16,521 bases of DNA from an uncultured Pseudomonadota bacterium (GTDB lineage: Bacteria > Pseudomonadota > Gammaproteobacteria > Methylococcales > Methylomonadaceae). The position numbers and the translations under genes are program-made. The stretch is taken from assembly GCA_903904275.1 (NCBI GenBank), contig CAIVBX010000255.1, forward strand, positions 1 to 16,521, given 5' to 3'. This document shows, piece by piece, positions 8,001 to 15,582 of this stretch. The notes under the pieces were generated by a model, which worked only from the letters and a program-made list of their open reading frames with translations, ran no database searches and had not been told where the DNA came from. Within the stretch, counting starts at the first letter, position 1; the number at the start of each line of letters is the position of its first letter.

Positions 8001-11000
8001 TTGTGCGAGCTGTCGATGCTCAAAATGTTCTCGACATTGATTACAACACGCCCATTACATTATCCGTCACTGACCCGATTGATGGTATTTTGAATGGCAC
8101 AGTAACCAGTTTAACAAGCACTGTTGATACGGATGGCATTGCAATGACGGTAACGCAAAACCTAAGCTCAGGAAGTGCCACTTTTTCTGGTTTAACATTG
8201 CAATACACCAGCGCAACAGCGAGCGATAATTTAGCATTTCACGCCACATCGGGCAGTTTTGTGGCTGTAAATAGTCAAACGCTAACGGCAAATTCTATTC
8301 CATCAGTCACGGCAATCAATCGCGCTTCGGTTTCACCAACAAATGCCAATGTAGTGAATTACACTATCACATTCAGCGAAAACGTATCAGGCGTGGACAC
8401 GAGTGATTTTTCGCTTTTTACATCAGATATTTCAGGCGCAAGTATTTCTAGTGTTTCAGGTAGCGGGGCAAATTACACGGTAAGCGTCAATACAGGTTTG
8501 GGTGATGGCACATTACGTTTAGATTTAAGCGATGATGACAGCATTTTGAGCGCAAATAGCATTCGACTCGGTGGTGCAGGTTTAGGAAATGGTAATTTTT
8601 CTTCTGGACAATCGTATTCAATTGATAAAACACCACCAACGCTTTCAATAAACACCGTTGCACTGGATGACAAAATTAACGCGCAAGAAGATGACAATTC
8701 GATTGCTATTTCAGGCACAACCAGTGGCGCAGAAGATGGGCAAATCGTTACAGTCACCGTTGGAGGTTTAACAAAAACAGCAACGGTAAATAGTAATCTT
8801 TGGTCGGTTTCGCTTTCAGCAAGTGAAATTCAATCTTTTGCAGAAGGTACGCTTAACATTAACGCCACCGTTTCGGATGTCGTTGGTAATGCCGCAACGC
8901 CTGCAACGAAAAACATTATTTACAACAAAACGCCGCCAACCTGCGTGATAACGAGTAGTGATTATATTATTAGTCGAGGAGAAACAGCGACCATCACATT
9001 CACTTTTTCTGAAATCGTTACAGGTTTCACTGCAGCAGACATTAGTGTTTCTAACGGCAGCATTTCAACGCCACTCACAACAAATGGCGGATTGACTTGG
9101 ACAGCAATTTATACTCCAACGGTCGATATTGAAAGCGCAACTAATTTAATAACAGTTGATAATTCTGGCGTAACAGATAGTGCAGGAAATACAGGCACAG
9201 ATGTTACCAATTCACAAAACTACAGTGTTGACACGTTATCACCAACAATCACAAGTATCGTGCGACAAATTCCAAGTGTTGCCACCACGAATGCCGACAC
9301 ATTGACATTTCGCGTCACGTTCAGTGAAGCGGTACAAAATGTTGATGCAAATGATTTCATCGTTACAGGAACGAGCGCGACTATTTCAACGGTAAGTGCA
9401 GTGAGCGGCAATACTTACGATGTGACAGTTTCAGGCGGTGATTTAGCTACATTGAACGGCACGATTCAATTTGCACTCTCAGCTGGACAAAATATCAGTG
9501 ATAGCGTGAATAATTCACTTACAAATTTATTGCCAACAAGCATCAATAATTCGACGTATGTGTTAGATAATTTTACGGCAACACCCATGTTAGCGTTGAT
9601 GTTGGATACAGGAAACAGCACTACAGATGCGATTACTAGCAATGGAAATATCACTGTTTCAGGTCTTGAAAGTGGTGCAACGTGGGAATTTAGCACTGAC
9701 AATGCGACAACGTGGACAAGTGGCACAGGTTCAACATTTTCTGTAAATGGCGATGGCAATAAATCCGTTTTAGTTCGGCAAATGGATGTACTTGGTAATG
9801 TGAGTGCCATTGCTGCGTTGAATTTTATTTTAGACACGCTCGTTACTTTGCCAACACTGACTTTAGCGGTGGACAGTGGCAGTGATGCCAATGACAAACT
9901 CACCAATGACGGTACGATTATCGTGGCAGGTTTGGAGTCTGGGGCAAAATGGGAGTGGAGTACCGATAACGTAAATTGGAATCTTGGCAATAGCGACCGA
10001 TTCACGCTCGTAAGTGACGGAGCCCATCAAGTCTTTGTCCGTCAAACAGATGTGGCAGGCAATATTAGCAATAACGCCACGTTGAATTTAGTTTTAGATA
10101 GCACAGTTTTACCACCCGTTTTAACACTCGAAACGCCCGTTGGAAATATAACCAAAACAGGTGTTGTTACCGTATCAGGAATTGAAACTAACGCAAGTTG
10201 GCAATATAGCCTTGATGCAGGAAATACATGGATTTCTGGCACAAATAACAGTTTGACGTTGAACGGCGATGGCAATAAAACCGTGATTGCTCGGCAAACT
10301 GACTTTGCGGGAAATATCAGCGTGAACAGTGTAGCGTTGACATTCACGTTGGACACCACGGCTACGTTACCTATTCTTTCGCTGACAAATGACACAGGTA
10401 AAAATAATTTTGATCGTATTACAAGCGACGGTACGGTCAATGTGGCAGGCATTGAAAATGGTGCAAGTTGGCAATTTAGCACAGATAACCTGACATGGAC
10501 GACGGGAAATAGCGATAATTTCTGTCTGTTTGGAGATGGTGAAAAAGCCGTTTTTGTGCGCCAAATTGATGTGGTTGGTAATTTTAGTCCAGCGAGTTTG
10601 CTAACTTTTACGTTAGATACGCAAGTCGCCACACCTGTTTTGGAGTTAGTCAACGACACAGGAATAAAAAATGACGACGCGCTAACTGGTGATGGCACAG
10701 TGAAGGTTTCTAATTTAGAAAACGGGGCGGATTGGCAATACAGCACGGATAACGGGAATACATGGACAACAGGAAATGGCGATCGTTTTACCCTTTACGG
10801 TGATGGCAATAAAACGATTCTCGTTAAACAAACTGATTTGGCAGGAAATAAAAATCTCAATAGCACGGTGCTAAATTTCACGTTAGACACCAGCGTTGCC
10901 ACACCTTCCACTGTGTTAAGTAACGATTCGGGCAAAGCAGCAAATGATTTTATCACTCGCGACGGGACATTTGATGTTATCGGATTAGAAGCTGGAGCTA

Positions 11001-14000
11001 GTTGGTGTTATAGCCTTGATAACGGTGTAAGTTGGCTCATAGGTAGCGATAATCACATCACATTACAAGGTGATGGCAACAAAACCGTTTTAATTCAACA
11101 AACGGATTTGGCTGGCAACGTCAGTCAAATTAGTTCTCCGTTACATTTTTTACTTGATACACAAATTAGCAAACCGATTTTAAGTTTGGCAACAGATAGC
11201 CCAAATATCAACGACCATGCAGCAAACGTGTCAGGCATTGAAAGTGGCGCAAGCTGGGAATTTAGCCCTGATGGTATTCATTGGACAACTGGCAACGGTA
11301 ATAAATTATTGGTTTCGGATGAAATCAAATTCGTGCTTGTGCGTCAAACGGATGTTGCAGGGAATGTGAGCGGCAACGTAAAAGTCAGTTTTTTACCCAA
11401 TGTGCCAACATTAAAACTACTCACAGATAGTGGGCGACAAAATGACAATGTCACGAATAACGGCACGGTTTCTGTGTCGAATTTAGAAAGTGGTTTCTTT
11501 GCGTGGCAATACAGCATCGATAACGGGAAAACATGGACAAAAGGCAGCGGTGACCAATTCACATTAACAGGAGATGGAATTAAAAATGTTATCGCGAGAC
11601 AAATTGATGATAACGGAAATTTAAGCATCCATAACGGTGCGTTAAATTTCACTCTTGACACACTTTCACCGCCGCCAACCTTGGCGTTAATCAACGACAG
11701 CGGACAAAAAAACGATTTCATTACCAACGATGGCAGCGTCACAGTTTCAAATTTAGAACCCGATGCAACGTGGCAATATAGTTTGGATAACGGTAAAACG
11801 TGGGCTGCGGGTATCGAACATCGTTTAACTGTCACGGGCGATGATGGCATCAAAACGGTATTGATTAATCAAACCGATATTGCTGGAAATCTTAGCGCGA
11901 ATAGTGAATTGCTTACCTTTACGCTTGATACGCAAGTTAATTTACCGACGATTAAATTACGCACGGACAGTGGAAATCCAACCGATAATTTGACCAATGA
12001 CGGAACAGTTGTTGTGTCAAATTTAGAAGATGGCGCAAGTTGGCAATACAGCACAAACAGTGGTGCGACGTGGTTAAACGGGAAAAATGATTCGTTTGTA
12101 TTAACAGGCGACGGCAATAAAACCGTTTTGGTTCGGCAAACCGATTTAGCAGGCAACACGAATTTAAACTACGCGACGTTAAATTTTACTTTAAACAGCC
12201 AAATTAAAACGCCCACGCTCAATTTAGTAAACGATACGGGCAAAGCAAAAGATGATTCGATTACCGCTGATGGGACAATTAACGTTTCGGATATTGAACA
12301 AGGGACAACGTGGGAATTTAGCGAAGACGGCAAAATATGGTCGCTTGGAAGTAATCACTCTTTCACATTGATAAACGACGGTTTGCATAATGCCTTTGTC
12401 CGCGAATCCGACAGTGCAGGTAATCAAAAAATCAGCGAGCCGCTTGCTTTTACATTAGATACTACTCCGCCAGTTTTAGATTCTGTTCAGCGTGACGACT
12501 TTGAATTACTAAATGATTCTACGTCTTTTACCGTTCAAGTAAATTACAGCGATTCAGGCAGTGGTATTGATACCAAAACCATTTCGCTCAAAGATATTTC
12601 TGTTTCAGGCACGGCAGATTTAACTGTTGCAAACGTGACGTTTAACAATAACACGGCAATTTACACTATCGCTGCACCAAAAGATGGTTGGAAAAAAGCT
12701 GACGTAGGAACATATAAAATCACGCTTAATGCGGATGAAATTAAAGACATTGCGGGAAATAGTTTAGAACCGTTAGCGATTGCGAAAACCTTTGAAATTT
12801 TGCCAAAAAAAATTATTCACCATCCCGATACCACGCAGTATTTAGTTGAAACCGATTCCGTTTTAAATGCGGCGGGACAAATCACGGATTTACCAAAAAT
12901 CACCGCGCAAAAATCGATTAACGGTCAATTTGGTACATTTAATATCGATGAACTGGGTAATTGGACTTACACGACAAATTCACCACATAACGAATTTTTA
13001 CAAGACAAAATTTATCTCGATACCTTTCCAATTCAAACCACCGATGACGTGCAATCAAATGTGATTATTCAAATCACAGGCACAAAAGACGTACCGATTT
13101 TGGTCGATGATTTGAGCAAGCAAGTGTTGATTGAAACGCAAATCGACAATGTCACAAAAAATGTTTTACACGGACAAGTCGTATTGCAGTCTATACACGC
13201 CATGCCAATTGTTCAAAATGCAGATAAATCATGGTCTGATTTAGATGAAATTCAACTTTTATTTGAATTGAAAAATAGCAAACCCGTTGGCGTAGACGAA
13301 GCGGGACATTCACTTGTTCAATCGACGCTAGAAAATGGTTCAATTTTCACACTGAATACTTGGGACGGCAGTTACAGCTATATTCCCAGTGCTGCGCTTA
13401 ATACAAATAAAGCTATTGACCAATTTGAAATTAGTGCCGATGGTGTGTCGTTGTTTTTAAATTTGAATCCTCTTGATTTGTCCGATTTAGATGGTGTTTC
13501 GCCTGAATTAGAAGAACAATTAGCAAATCTTGCAACGCCAATTGGCGAAAAACAAACGGGCGATTTAAATCACGATAACATCGAAGATAAATCGCAAGGT
13601 GGTGTGGCTAATATCGCGTGGGGAACGTATCAAGATTTCAAAGCCGCTCAGGAAAACACATTAACGTCACCAAACTCAATCATCAATATCGTGGTTGCAA
13701 AAGAAAAAGCCAGTGAAATTGATGATTCAGCACAACTCAGTCATATTGCCGTTTTGCCAAGTGACAGTTCCGTTATTGGTGGCAGCAAACCGACACAAAG
13801 TGACACCTTGCAAACACCTTGGGATCCCATTACATTTTCCGTTGATGCGACAACGGATGCGGGTTTAACAGATATGTTTCCAAATCGGGCAGGGCTACAA
13901 ACTAAAGTTATCATCGATGTTTCGCGTGCAGCTGAAAATTTTAACGCTTACTTGAAATATGTTTCCGCGCAAACGATTGAATTTTATAACGCTGCTGAAA

Positions 14001-14857
14001 ATTCGCTGATTACGCTCGATGGCGAAAAACTCACTTCTGCATCGCAAGCGGGTTGGTACGATTTTACGCAACGCACACCCAATGGTGACGGAGCGCGTTT
14101 TGTAAAAGCTGCCGACGGAACCGTTCAACAAATTGAAATTATTCTGACCGACAATGCCTTTGGTGATGACAATCCCGCAAGTAATCATTTTATCGATCCA
14201 GGCGTGCCTGTTATTAAAAATCCCGAACCTACCACGTTGCAAAGTTCGATAACGGTGACGGCTTTGCCAACGGAATTTCAGAATTTGATTTTAGAAGAAA
14301 CGCTTGTGACCCAAACCGTCACAAAAACGGAATGGATTGATAACCCGTTGTTATGTTTGCCTAAATGGCGACAAGAATTACTCCATATTCCGGCCAAAAT
14401 TGAAAAACTTGTCACCACAACTGAAAAAGTCACCGCCCCGTTGAATGGAGTTGGAAACGCTTTAAATAATCAGATTACAGGAAATAGCGCAGCCAACATT
14501 TTGAGTGGCTTGGCAGGAAAAGATATTTTAACGGGCGGAGCGGGTGCCGATACATTTGCATATCAAAACGTAAGCGATAGTTTGAGTGCAATCCACGATG
14601 TGATTACTGATTTTTCTGCGTTGCAAGGCGACAAAATTGATTTGAGTGCCGTGGATGCAAATTCAAATCAAGTAGGAAAACAGCTTTTTCATTATATCGG
14701 CACAGCTGATTTTACAAAACAAGCCGCTCAATTACGTTTTGACAGCGCAACGCACCAATTACAAGGCGATACAAACGGTGATGGCAAAGCAGAATTTGTC
14801 ATTGAACTTTCAGGAATATCCAACTTTGCCAGTGATGCGTTGATTTTGAAAATGTAA
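5099..14857 (+). CDS. Giant RTX-type surface protein/adhesin with DUF4347, multiple Ig-like repeats and type I secretion C-terminus
   Basis: This 3252-residue protein has no Sec signal peptide and ends in a serralysin-type RTX module, so it is predicted to leave the cell through a type I (ABC/membrane-fusion/TolC) exporter and to act at the cell surface or outside, probably as an adhesin or biofilm protein. Domains in order: DUF4347 (about 8-165), unnamed beta-rich domain (172-468), cadherin/CSPG-like (469-585), Ig-like (586-678), linker domain, two filamin-like repeats (838-1065), four Ig-like domains (1067-1492), eleven tandem repeats (1494-2455), Ig-like (2456-2568), VCBS-like (2569-2672), choice-of-anchor-U-like (2909-3037), RTX plus secretion signal (3116-3252). 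The ATG at 5099 follows AGAGG at 5086-5090 with eight bases between. Two stops in tandem (TAATAA) end it. Exporter genes are not in the window. Secretion route is well supported; the adhesive role is inferred from architecture. Confidence 0.9.
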   Translation: MKTEKKSILFIDSTIANAPDLLANIDTSSAKVVFLNAKTNTLSQIVTALQGQKNLDAIHIISHGASGELDFANGTLTSENISQNTPLLKKIGQSLSKDGDILLYGCDIAKGEKGVDFVNLLANLTHADIAASNDLTGASALGGDWDLEVHSGKIESAAISAPNYQGLLLAAPSSVKDAAGNIFLLGKYFELGISPDGNFGTSASPPTGYYKGIGETKVGMVYNPFGFGTGHDAYNIDFFLPGNPFEIFTVGYIQGATTAYGTNYNLGSLHQVTNVSLTNTSSGNTLSATYVGIYNAKLQVTITYSFGIDDLYYSANVTLKNISASTLNDARYMRMVNADNTTDYTGNYNTVNTIQYQQPTSGSALVLASNPTNDSYQLASGYPTIFGYYSTDPNTRVANGFNTSTTPVNPFDLLAYATVPAVGSTNTANYAISLTYDAGQLLAGESKSFTYSSLLTSNVASTVAAINSDTPPTFIGGVNAGLTIAQNAAITPISNTILKVVDAEQGAALLTYTITTATTKGTLSKSGVSLTVGDTFAQNDIDTGKITYAPTVNLNGADSLTFSVTDGAGGTITGQTFNISITPVNTPHTGAPSISGTPIPNNTLTAAMNTLADADGFTSLTWQWQASSDGITWTDITGATASTYTLTTTESAKLVRVQASWVGGGFAENEVSNTKSIDPNLAAITASSALIEPIALPSTATSTGVDVFDFTINDGVSDGLPTLISQIVLNTSGSADFNKVKWLLNGSGITTPVEGIYNNVTNSLTFPSLNISVANTQSQTYTVSAYFTNNTGLIDGQTYGLSLAPNSGVNVATSGSTQLQLAQTTITNGTGSAVDVIATKLVFNTQPDGSVSGSALTTQPMVNATDAVNNVDLDFTGTVVLSENSSGSLSGYLSLAETLGVASFSGISYTATADHETFQISASTAGLATAVSTAVDSNVVATKLEFSTQPSPTSIENGGSTLFTAVPVVRAVDAQNVLDIDYNTPITLSVTDPIDGILNGTVTSLTSTVDTDGIAMTVTQNLSSGSATFSGLTLQYTSATASDNLAFHATSGSFVAVNSQTLTANSIPSVTAINRASVSPTNANVVNYTITFSENVSGVDTSDFSLFTSDISGASISSVSGSGANYTVSVNTGLGDGTLRLDLSDDDSILSANSIRLGGAGLGNGNFSSGQSYSIDKTPPTLSINTVALDDKINAQEDDNSIAISGTTSGAEDGQIVTVTVGGLTKTATVNSNLWSVSLSASEIQSFAEGTLNINATVSDVVGNAATPATKNIIYNKTPPTCVITSSDYIISRGETATITFTFSEIVTGFTAADISVSNGSISTPLTTNGGLTWTAIYTPTVDIESATNLITVDNSGVTDSAGNTGTDVTNSQNYSVDTLSPTITSIVRQIPSVATTNADTLTFRVTFSEAVQNVDANDFIVTGTSATISTVSAVSGNTYDVTVSGGDLATLNGTIQFALSAGQNISDSVNNSLTNLLPTSINNSTYVLDNFTATPMLALMLDTGNSTTDAITSNGNITVSGLESGATWEFSTDNATTWTSGTGSTFSVNGDGNKSVLVRQMDVLGNVSAIAALNFILDTLVTLPTLTLAVDSGSDANDKLTNDGTIIVAGLESGAKWEWSTDNVNWNLGNSDRFTLVSDGAHQVFVRQTDVAGNISNNATLNLVLDSTVLPPVLTLETPVGNITKTGVVTVSGIETNASWQYSLDAGNTWISGTNNSLTLNGDGNKTVIARQTDFAGNISVNSVALTFTLDTTATLPILSLTNDTGKNNFDRITSDGTVNVAGIENGASWQFSTDNLTWTTGNSDNFCLFGDGEKAVFVRQIDVVGNFSPASLLTFTLDTQVATPVLELVNDTGIKNDDALTGDGTVKVSNLENGADWQYSTDNGNTWTTGNGDRFTLYGDGNKTILVKQTDLAGNKNLNSTVLNFTLDTSVATPSTVLSNDSGKAANDFITRDGTFDVIGLEAGASWCYSLDNGVSWLIGSDNHITLQGDGNKTVLIQQTDLAGNVSQISSPLHFLLDTQISKPILSLATDSPNINDHAANVSGIESGASWEFSPDGIHWTTGNGNKLLVSDEIKFVLVRQTDVAGNVSGNVKVSFLPNVPTLKLLTDSGRQNDNVTNNGTVSVSNLESGFFAWQYSIDNGKTWTKGSGDQFTLTGDGIKNVIARQIDDNGNLSIHNGALNFTLDTLSPPPTLALINDSGQKNDFITNDGSVTVSNLEPDATWQYSLDNGKTWAAGIEHRLTVTGDDGIKTVLINQTDIAGNLSANSELLTFTLDTQVNLPTIKLRTDSGNPTDNLTNDGTVVVSNLEDGASWQYSTNSGATWLNGKNDSFVLTGDGNKTVLVRQTDLAGNTNLNYATLNFTLNSQIKTPTLNLVNDTGKAKDDSITADGTINVSDIEQGTTWEFSEDGKIWSLGSNHSFTLINDGLHNAFVRESDSAGNQKISEPLAFTLDTTPPVLDSVQRDDFELLNDSTSFTVQVNYSDSGSGIDTKTISLKDISVSGTADLTVANVTFNNNTAIYTIAAPKDGWKKADVGTYKITLNADEIKDIAGNSLEPLAIAKTFEILPKKIIHHPDTTQYLVETDSVLNAAGQITDLPKITAQKSINGQFGTFNIDELGNWTYTTNSPHNEFLQDKIYLDTFPIQTTDDVQSNVIIQITGTKDVPILVDDLSKQVLIETQIDNVTKNVLHGQVVLQSIHAMPIVQNADKSWSDLDEIQLLFELKNSKPVGVDEAGHSLVQSTLENGSIFTLNTWDGSYSYIPSAALNTNKAIDQFEISADGVSLFLNLNPLDLSDLDGVSPELEEQLANLATPIGEKQTGDLNHDNIEDKSQGGVANIAWGTYQDFKAAQENTLTSPNSIINIVVAKEKASEIDDSAQLSHIAVLPSDSSVIGGSKPTQSDTLQTPWDPITFSVDATTDAGLTDMFPNRAGLQTKVIIDVSRAAENFNAYLKYVSAQTIEFYNAAENSLITLDGEKLTSASQAGWYDFTQRTPNGDGARFVKAADGTVQQIEIILTDNAFGDDNPASNHFIDPGVPVIKNPEPTTLQSSITVTALPTEFQNLILEETLVTQTVTKTEWIDNPLLCLPKWRQELLHIPAKIEKLVTTTEKVTAPLNGVGNALNNQITGNSAANILSGLAGKDILTGGAGADTFAYQNVSDSLSAIHDVITDFSALQGDKIDLSAVDANSNQVGKQLFHYIGTADFTKQAAQLRFDSATHQLQGDTNGDGKAEFVIELSGISNFASDALILKM
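5120..5593 (+). other. DUF4347 domain with His/Cys pair (N-terminus of giant protein)
   Basis: Residues 8-165 match the DUF4347 pattern known from very large secreted proteins: a first strand ILFIDSTIAN, then HIISHGASGELDF with His63, then ILLYGCDIAKGEKG with Cys106, then ASNDLTGASALGGDWDLE. A strand ending in SHG followed about 43 residues later by a strand ending in GC is the arrangement of catalytic His and Cys in caspase-fold families (caspases, gingipains, CHAT). That the pair is catalytic here is inference. Family members often start with a leader containing an LEPR-LLSA motif; this protein lacks it and opens almost directly with the domain. Confidence 0.8.
5612..6502 (+). other. Unnamed beta-rich domain following DUF4347
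   Basis: About 300 residues (172-468) rich in Tyr, Gly, Asn and alternating hydrophobic strands. Landmarks are LLGKYFELGISPDGNFGTSA near its start, VGMVYNPFGFGTGHD and YNIDFFLPGNPFEIFTVGY in the first half, and a long beta region with YMRMVNADN in the middle. I do not recognise a named family. It begins directly after the DUF4347 tail (YQGLLLAAP), so it would become the new N-terminal domain if the protein were cleaved there. Confidence 0.55.
6503..6853 (+). other. Cadherin/CSPG-like domain
   Basis: Residues 469-585 follow the CSPG/cadherin-like repeat pattern: LKVVDAEQGAALLTYTITTA, then KGTLSKSGVSLTVGDTFAQN, then DIDTGKITYAP, and NGADSLTFSVTDGAGG before a closing strand. Such domains are calcium-binding spacer modules in bacterial adhesins. 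An Ig-like domain (586-678, core TWQWQASSDGITWTDITGAT) follows directly. Confidence 0.7.
7610..8293 (+). repeat. Two tandem filamin-like protein repeats
   Basis: Residues 838-940 and 941-1065 are diverged copies of one domain. Both open with ATKLxFxTQP (ATKLVFNTQP at 838, ATKLEFSTQP at 941), continue with a V-x-A-x-DA segment (VNATDAVNNVD; VRAVDAQNVLD), and close with an ATFSG- or ASFSG-type strand (ASFSGISYTA; ATFSGLTLQY). The second copy is about 22 residues longer. The similarity is visible at protein level only; the DNA copies have diverged. Confidence 0.7.
9578..12463 (+). repeat. Eleven tandem 80-90-residue Ig-like repeats in the giant protein
   Basis: Residues 1494-2455 are eleven head-to-tail copies with first bases at 9578, 9839, 10103, 10358, 10622, 10892, 11162, 11402, 11663, 11933 and 12200. 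Lengths are 87, 88, 85, 88, 90, 90, 80, 87, 90, 89 and 88 residues. The consensus order is LxLxxDTG, xITxDGTVxVSGLExGASW, QYSTDNGxTW, FTLxGDGNKTVLVRQTDLAGN and a closing LNFTLDT. Repeat 7 lacks the second segment (the DGT strand) and has a degenerate ending, LPN instead of LDT. Repeats 4 and 6 each carry a single Cys (FCLF; WCYS). At DNA level only short blocks are nearly identical, for example around GGCGATGGCAATAAAACCGT (10264 onward and equivalents), so the array is old but could still recombine. Spacer or stalk function is inferred. Confidence 0.92.
12803..13114 (+). other. VCBS-like repeat
   Basis: Residues 2569-2672 contain the VCBS hallmark GTFNIDELGNWTYTTNS (from Gly2612) preceded by a glycine-bearing strand (INGQFG), and followed by an IYLDTFPIQTTDD strand and IIQITGTKDVP. 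VCBS repeats are common in type I-secreted adhesins. Only one copy is present. Confidence 0.75.
13823..14209 (+). other. Choice-of-anchor-U-like domain
   Basis: Residues 2909-3037 run from DPITFSVDATTDAGLTD through LQTKVIIDVSRAAENFNAYLKY, a WYDFT segment, GDGARFVKAADG and IILTDNAFGDDNPASN to IDPGVPV. This matches my recollection of the choice-of-anchor-U family, which normally sits just before a C-terminal anchor. Here it sits before an RTX/type I secretion module. An EF-hand-like loop, DLNHDNIED, lies upstream at residue 2822. Confidence 0.55.
14444..14854 (+). other. RTX repeats and serralysin-type type I secretion C-terminus
   Basis: Residues 3116-3155 hold two to three degenerate calcium-binding RTX nonapeptides (NGVGNALNNQITGNSAANI, then LTGGAGADTFAYQ from Leu3144). 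A serralysin-like tail follows with VITDFSALQGDKIDLSAVDA, a DTNGDGKAE loop at 3224 and the hydrophobic end DALILKM. This module is the known uncleaved secretion signal for type I exporters. The RTX count is very small for a protein of this size. Confidence 0.85.
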
Positions 14858-14881
14858 TAACAACGATTTTATGGCGGGAAT

Positions 14882-15499
14882 ATGTGTGGCAAACAATCGA
14901 TAAAAGTAGCTGTTTTGACGGCATTATTGGCGCATTCAACTTTTGCGCTAGCTGAAGATGAATCAGAGAGTGATTTTTACATTGCACCATTTGGAAGTTA
15001 TTTACATTCGGATGATAAAAAAGAAGCCTTTGATGGTTTTGGTGCAGGACTCGCAATTGGCAAAGAAATGAACGAGTATTTCAACGTTGAAATTCGCGGA
15101 TTTTGGCAAAAATATGAAAACGATTATTCCTGTTGCCAAAACGTGCCGAATTTAAGTGTAGACGGTGATTCGCAACTCGCAGGTGGCACGCTTGATGTAC
15201 AAGTTTTTTTGCAACGTGACACCTTTTCGCCTTATTTAGTTGCAGCCGTTGGCGGTGTGAATACTGACGATAAAATGAATAGCGAGTTTATGAAAAAACA
15301 AACGACTTATCACACTCAAACCACGTCGTTTATTTTTGAATCGGGTATCGGTGCAACGTATCAAATCAGTGAGGAATTCTCGTTACGCAGTGATATTCGG
15401 TATCGTTTAAACGCATTTCAAAGTGACGTAAATAGCGGTAGCTCATTTCACGATATGACTATCAATTTTGGTTTTGTGACTGGCGGATTCACGTCATAA
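14882..15499 (+). CDS. Small outer-membrane beta-barrel protein
   Basis: A 205-residue protein with a Sec signal peptide (Lys4/Lys8, hydrophobic VAVLTALLAHSTFALA, predicted cleavage after Ala24). The mature part alternates amphipathic beta strands and loops in the style of OmpA-type or OMP_b-brl eight-stranded barrels: FYIAPFGSYL, FGAGLAIGKEM, FNVEIRGFWQK, GGTLDVQVFLQ, FSPYLVAAVGGV, TSFIFESGIGATYQI, FSLRSDIRYRLNAF and MTINFGFVTGG. It ends in GGFTS rather than a terminal aromatic residue. A vicinal pair Cys84-Cys85 lies in a predicted loop. The gene starts 24 bp after the giant gene, so it is probably co-transcribed. The nearest Shine-Dalgarno-like bases (GCGGGA, 14875-14880 region) sit closer to the ATG than usual. 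Specific function is unknown; a role linked to the giant surface protein is inferred from position only. Confidence 0.8.
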   Translation: MCGKQSIKVAVLTALLAHSTFALAEDESESDFYIAPFGSYLHSDDKKEAFDGFGAGLAIGKEMNEYFNVEIRGFWQKYENDYSCCQNVPNLSVDGDSQLAGGTLDVQVFLQRDTFSPYLVAAVGGVNTDDKMNSEFMKKQTTYHTQTTSFIFESGIGATYQISEEFSLRSDIRYRLNAFQSDVNSGSSFHDMTINFGFVTGGFTS

Positions 15500-15503
15500 G
15501 CGT

Positions 15504-15534
15504 AACGGGTAAAAAGGAAACTTTTTACACCGTT
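15504..15534. terminator. GAAA-loop hairpin between convergent genes, possible terminator
   Basis: The stem pairs AACGG+GTAAAAAG (15504-15516) with CTTTTTAC+CCGTT (15521-15528, 15530-15534), leaving one bulged A at 15529 and a GAAA tetraloop at 15517-15520. It lies 5 bp past the stop of the outer-membrane protein gene and before the end of the convergent globin gene. There is no U-tract on either side, so it may end transcription inefficiently or protect the mRNA 3' end instead. Confidence 0.45.
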
Positions 15535-15582
15535 GCTGAAAATGTATTCGCAATGACTGAAGTAATCAGAATAATTAACTGT

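Noticed and set aside
10042..10746. Long antisense open frame (234 codons) opposite the repeat array, and similar antisense frames at 9466-10005 and 11344-11853
   Set aside because: They follow the repeat period and lie opposite a clearly coding strand; the translations are low-complexity shadows with no recognisable domain.
9578..12463. CRISPR-like or DNA satellite array
   Set aside because: The periodicity is about 260 bp, in frame, and conserved at protein level within one open frame; it is a coding repeat.
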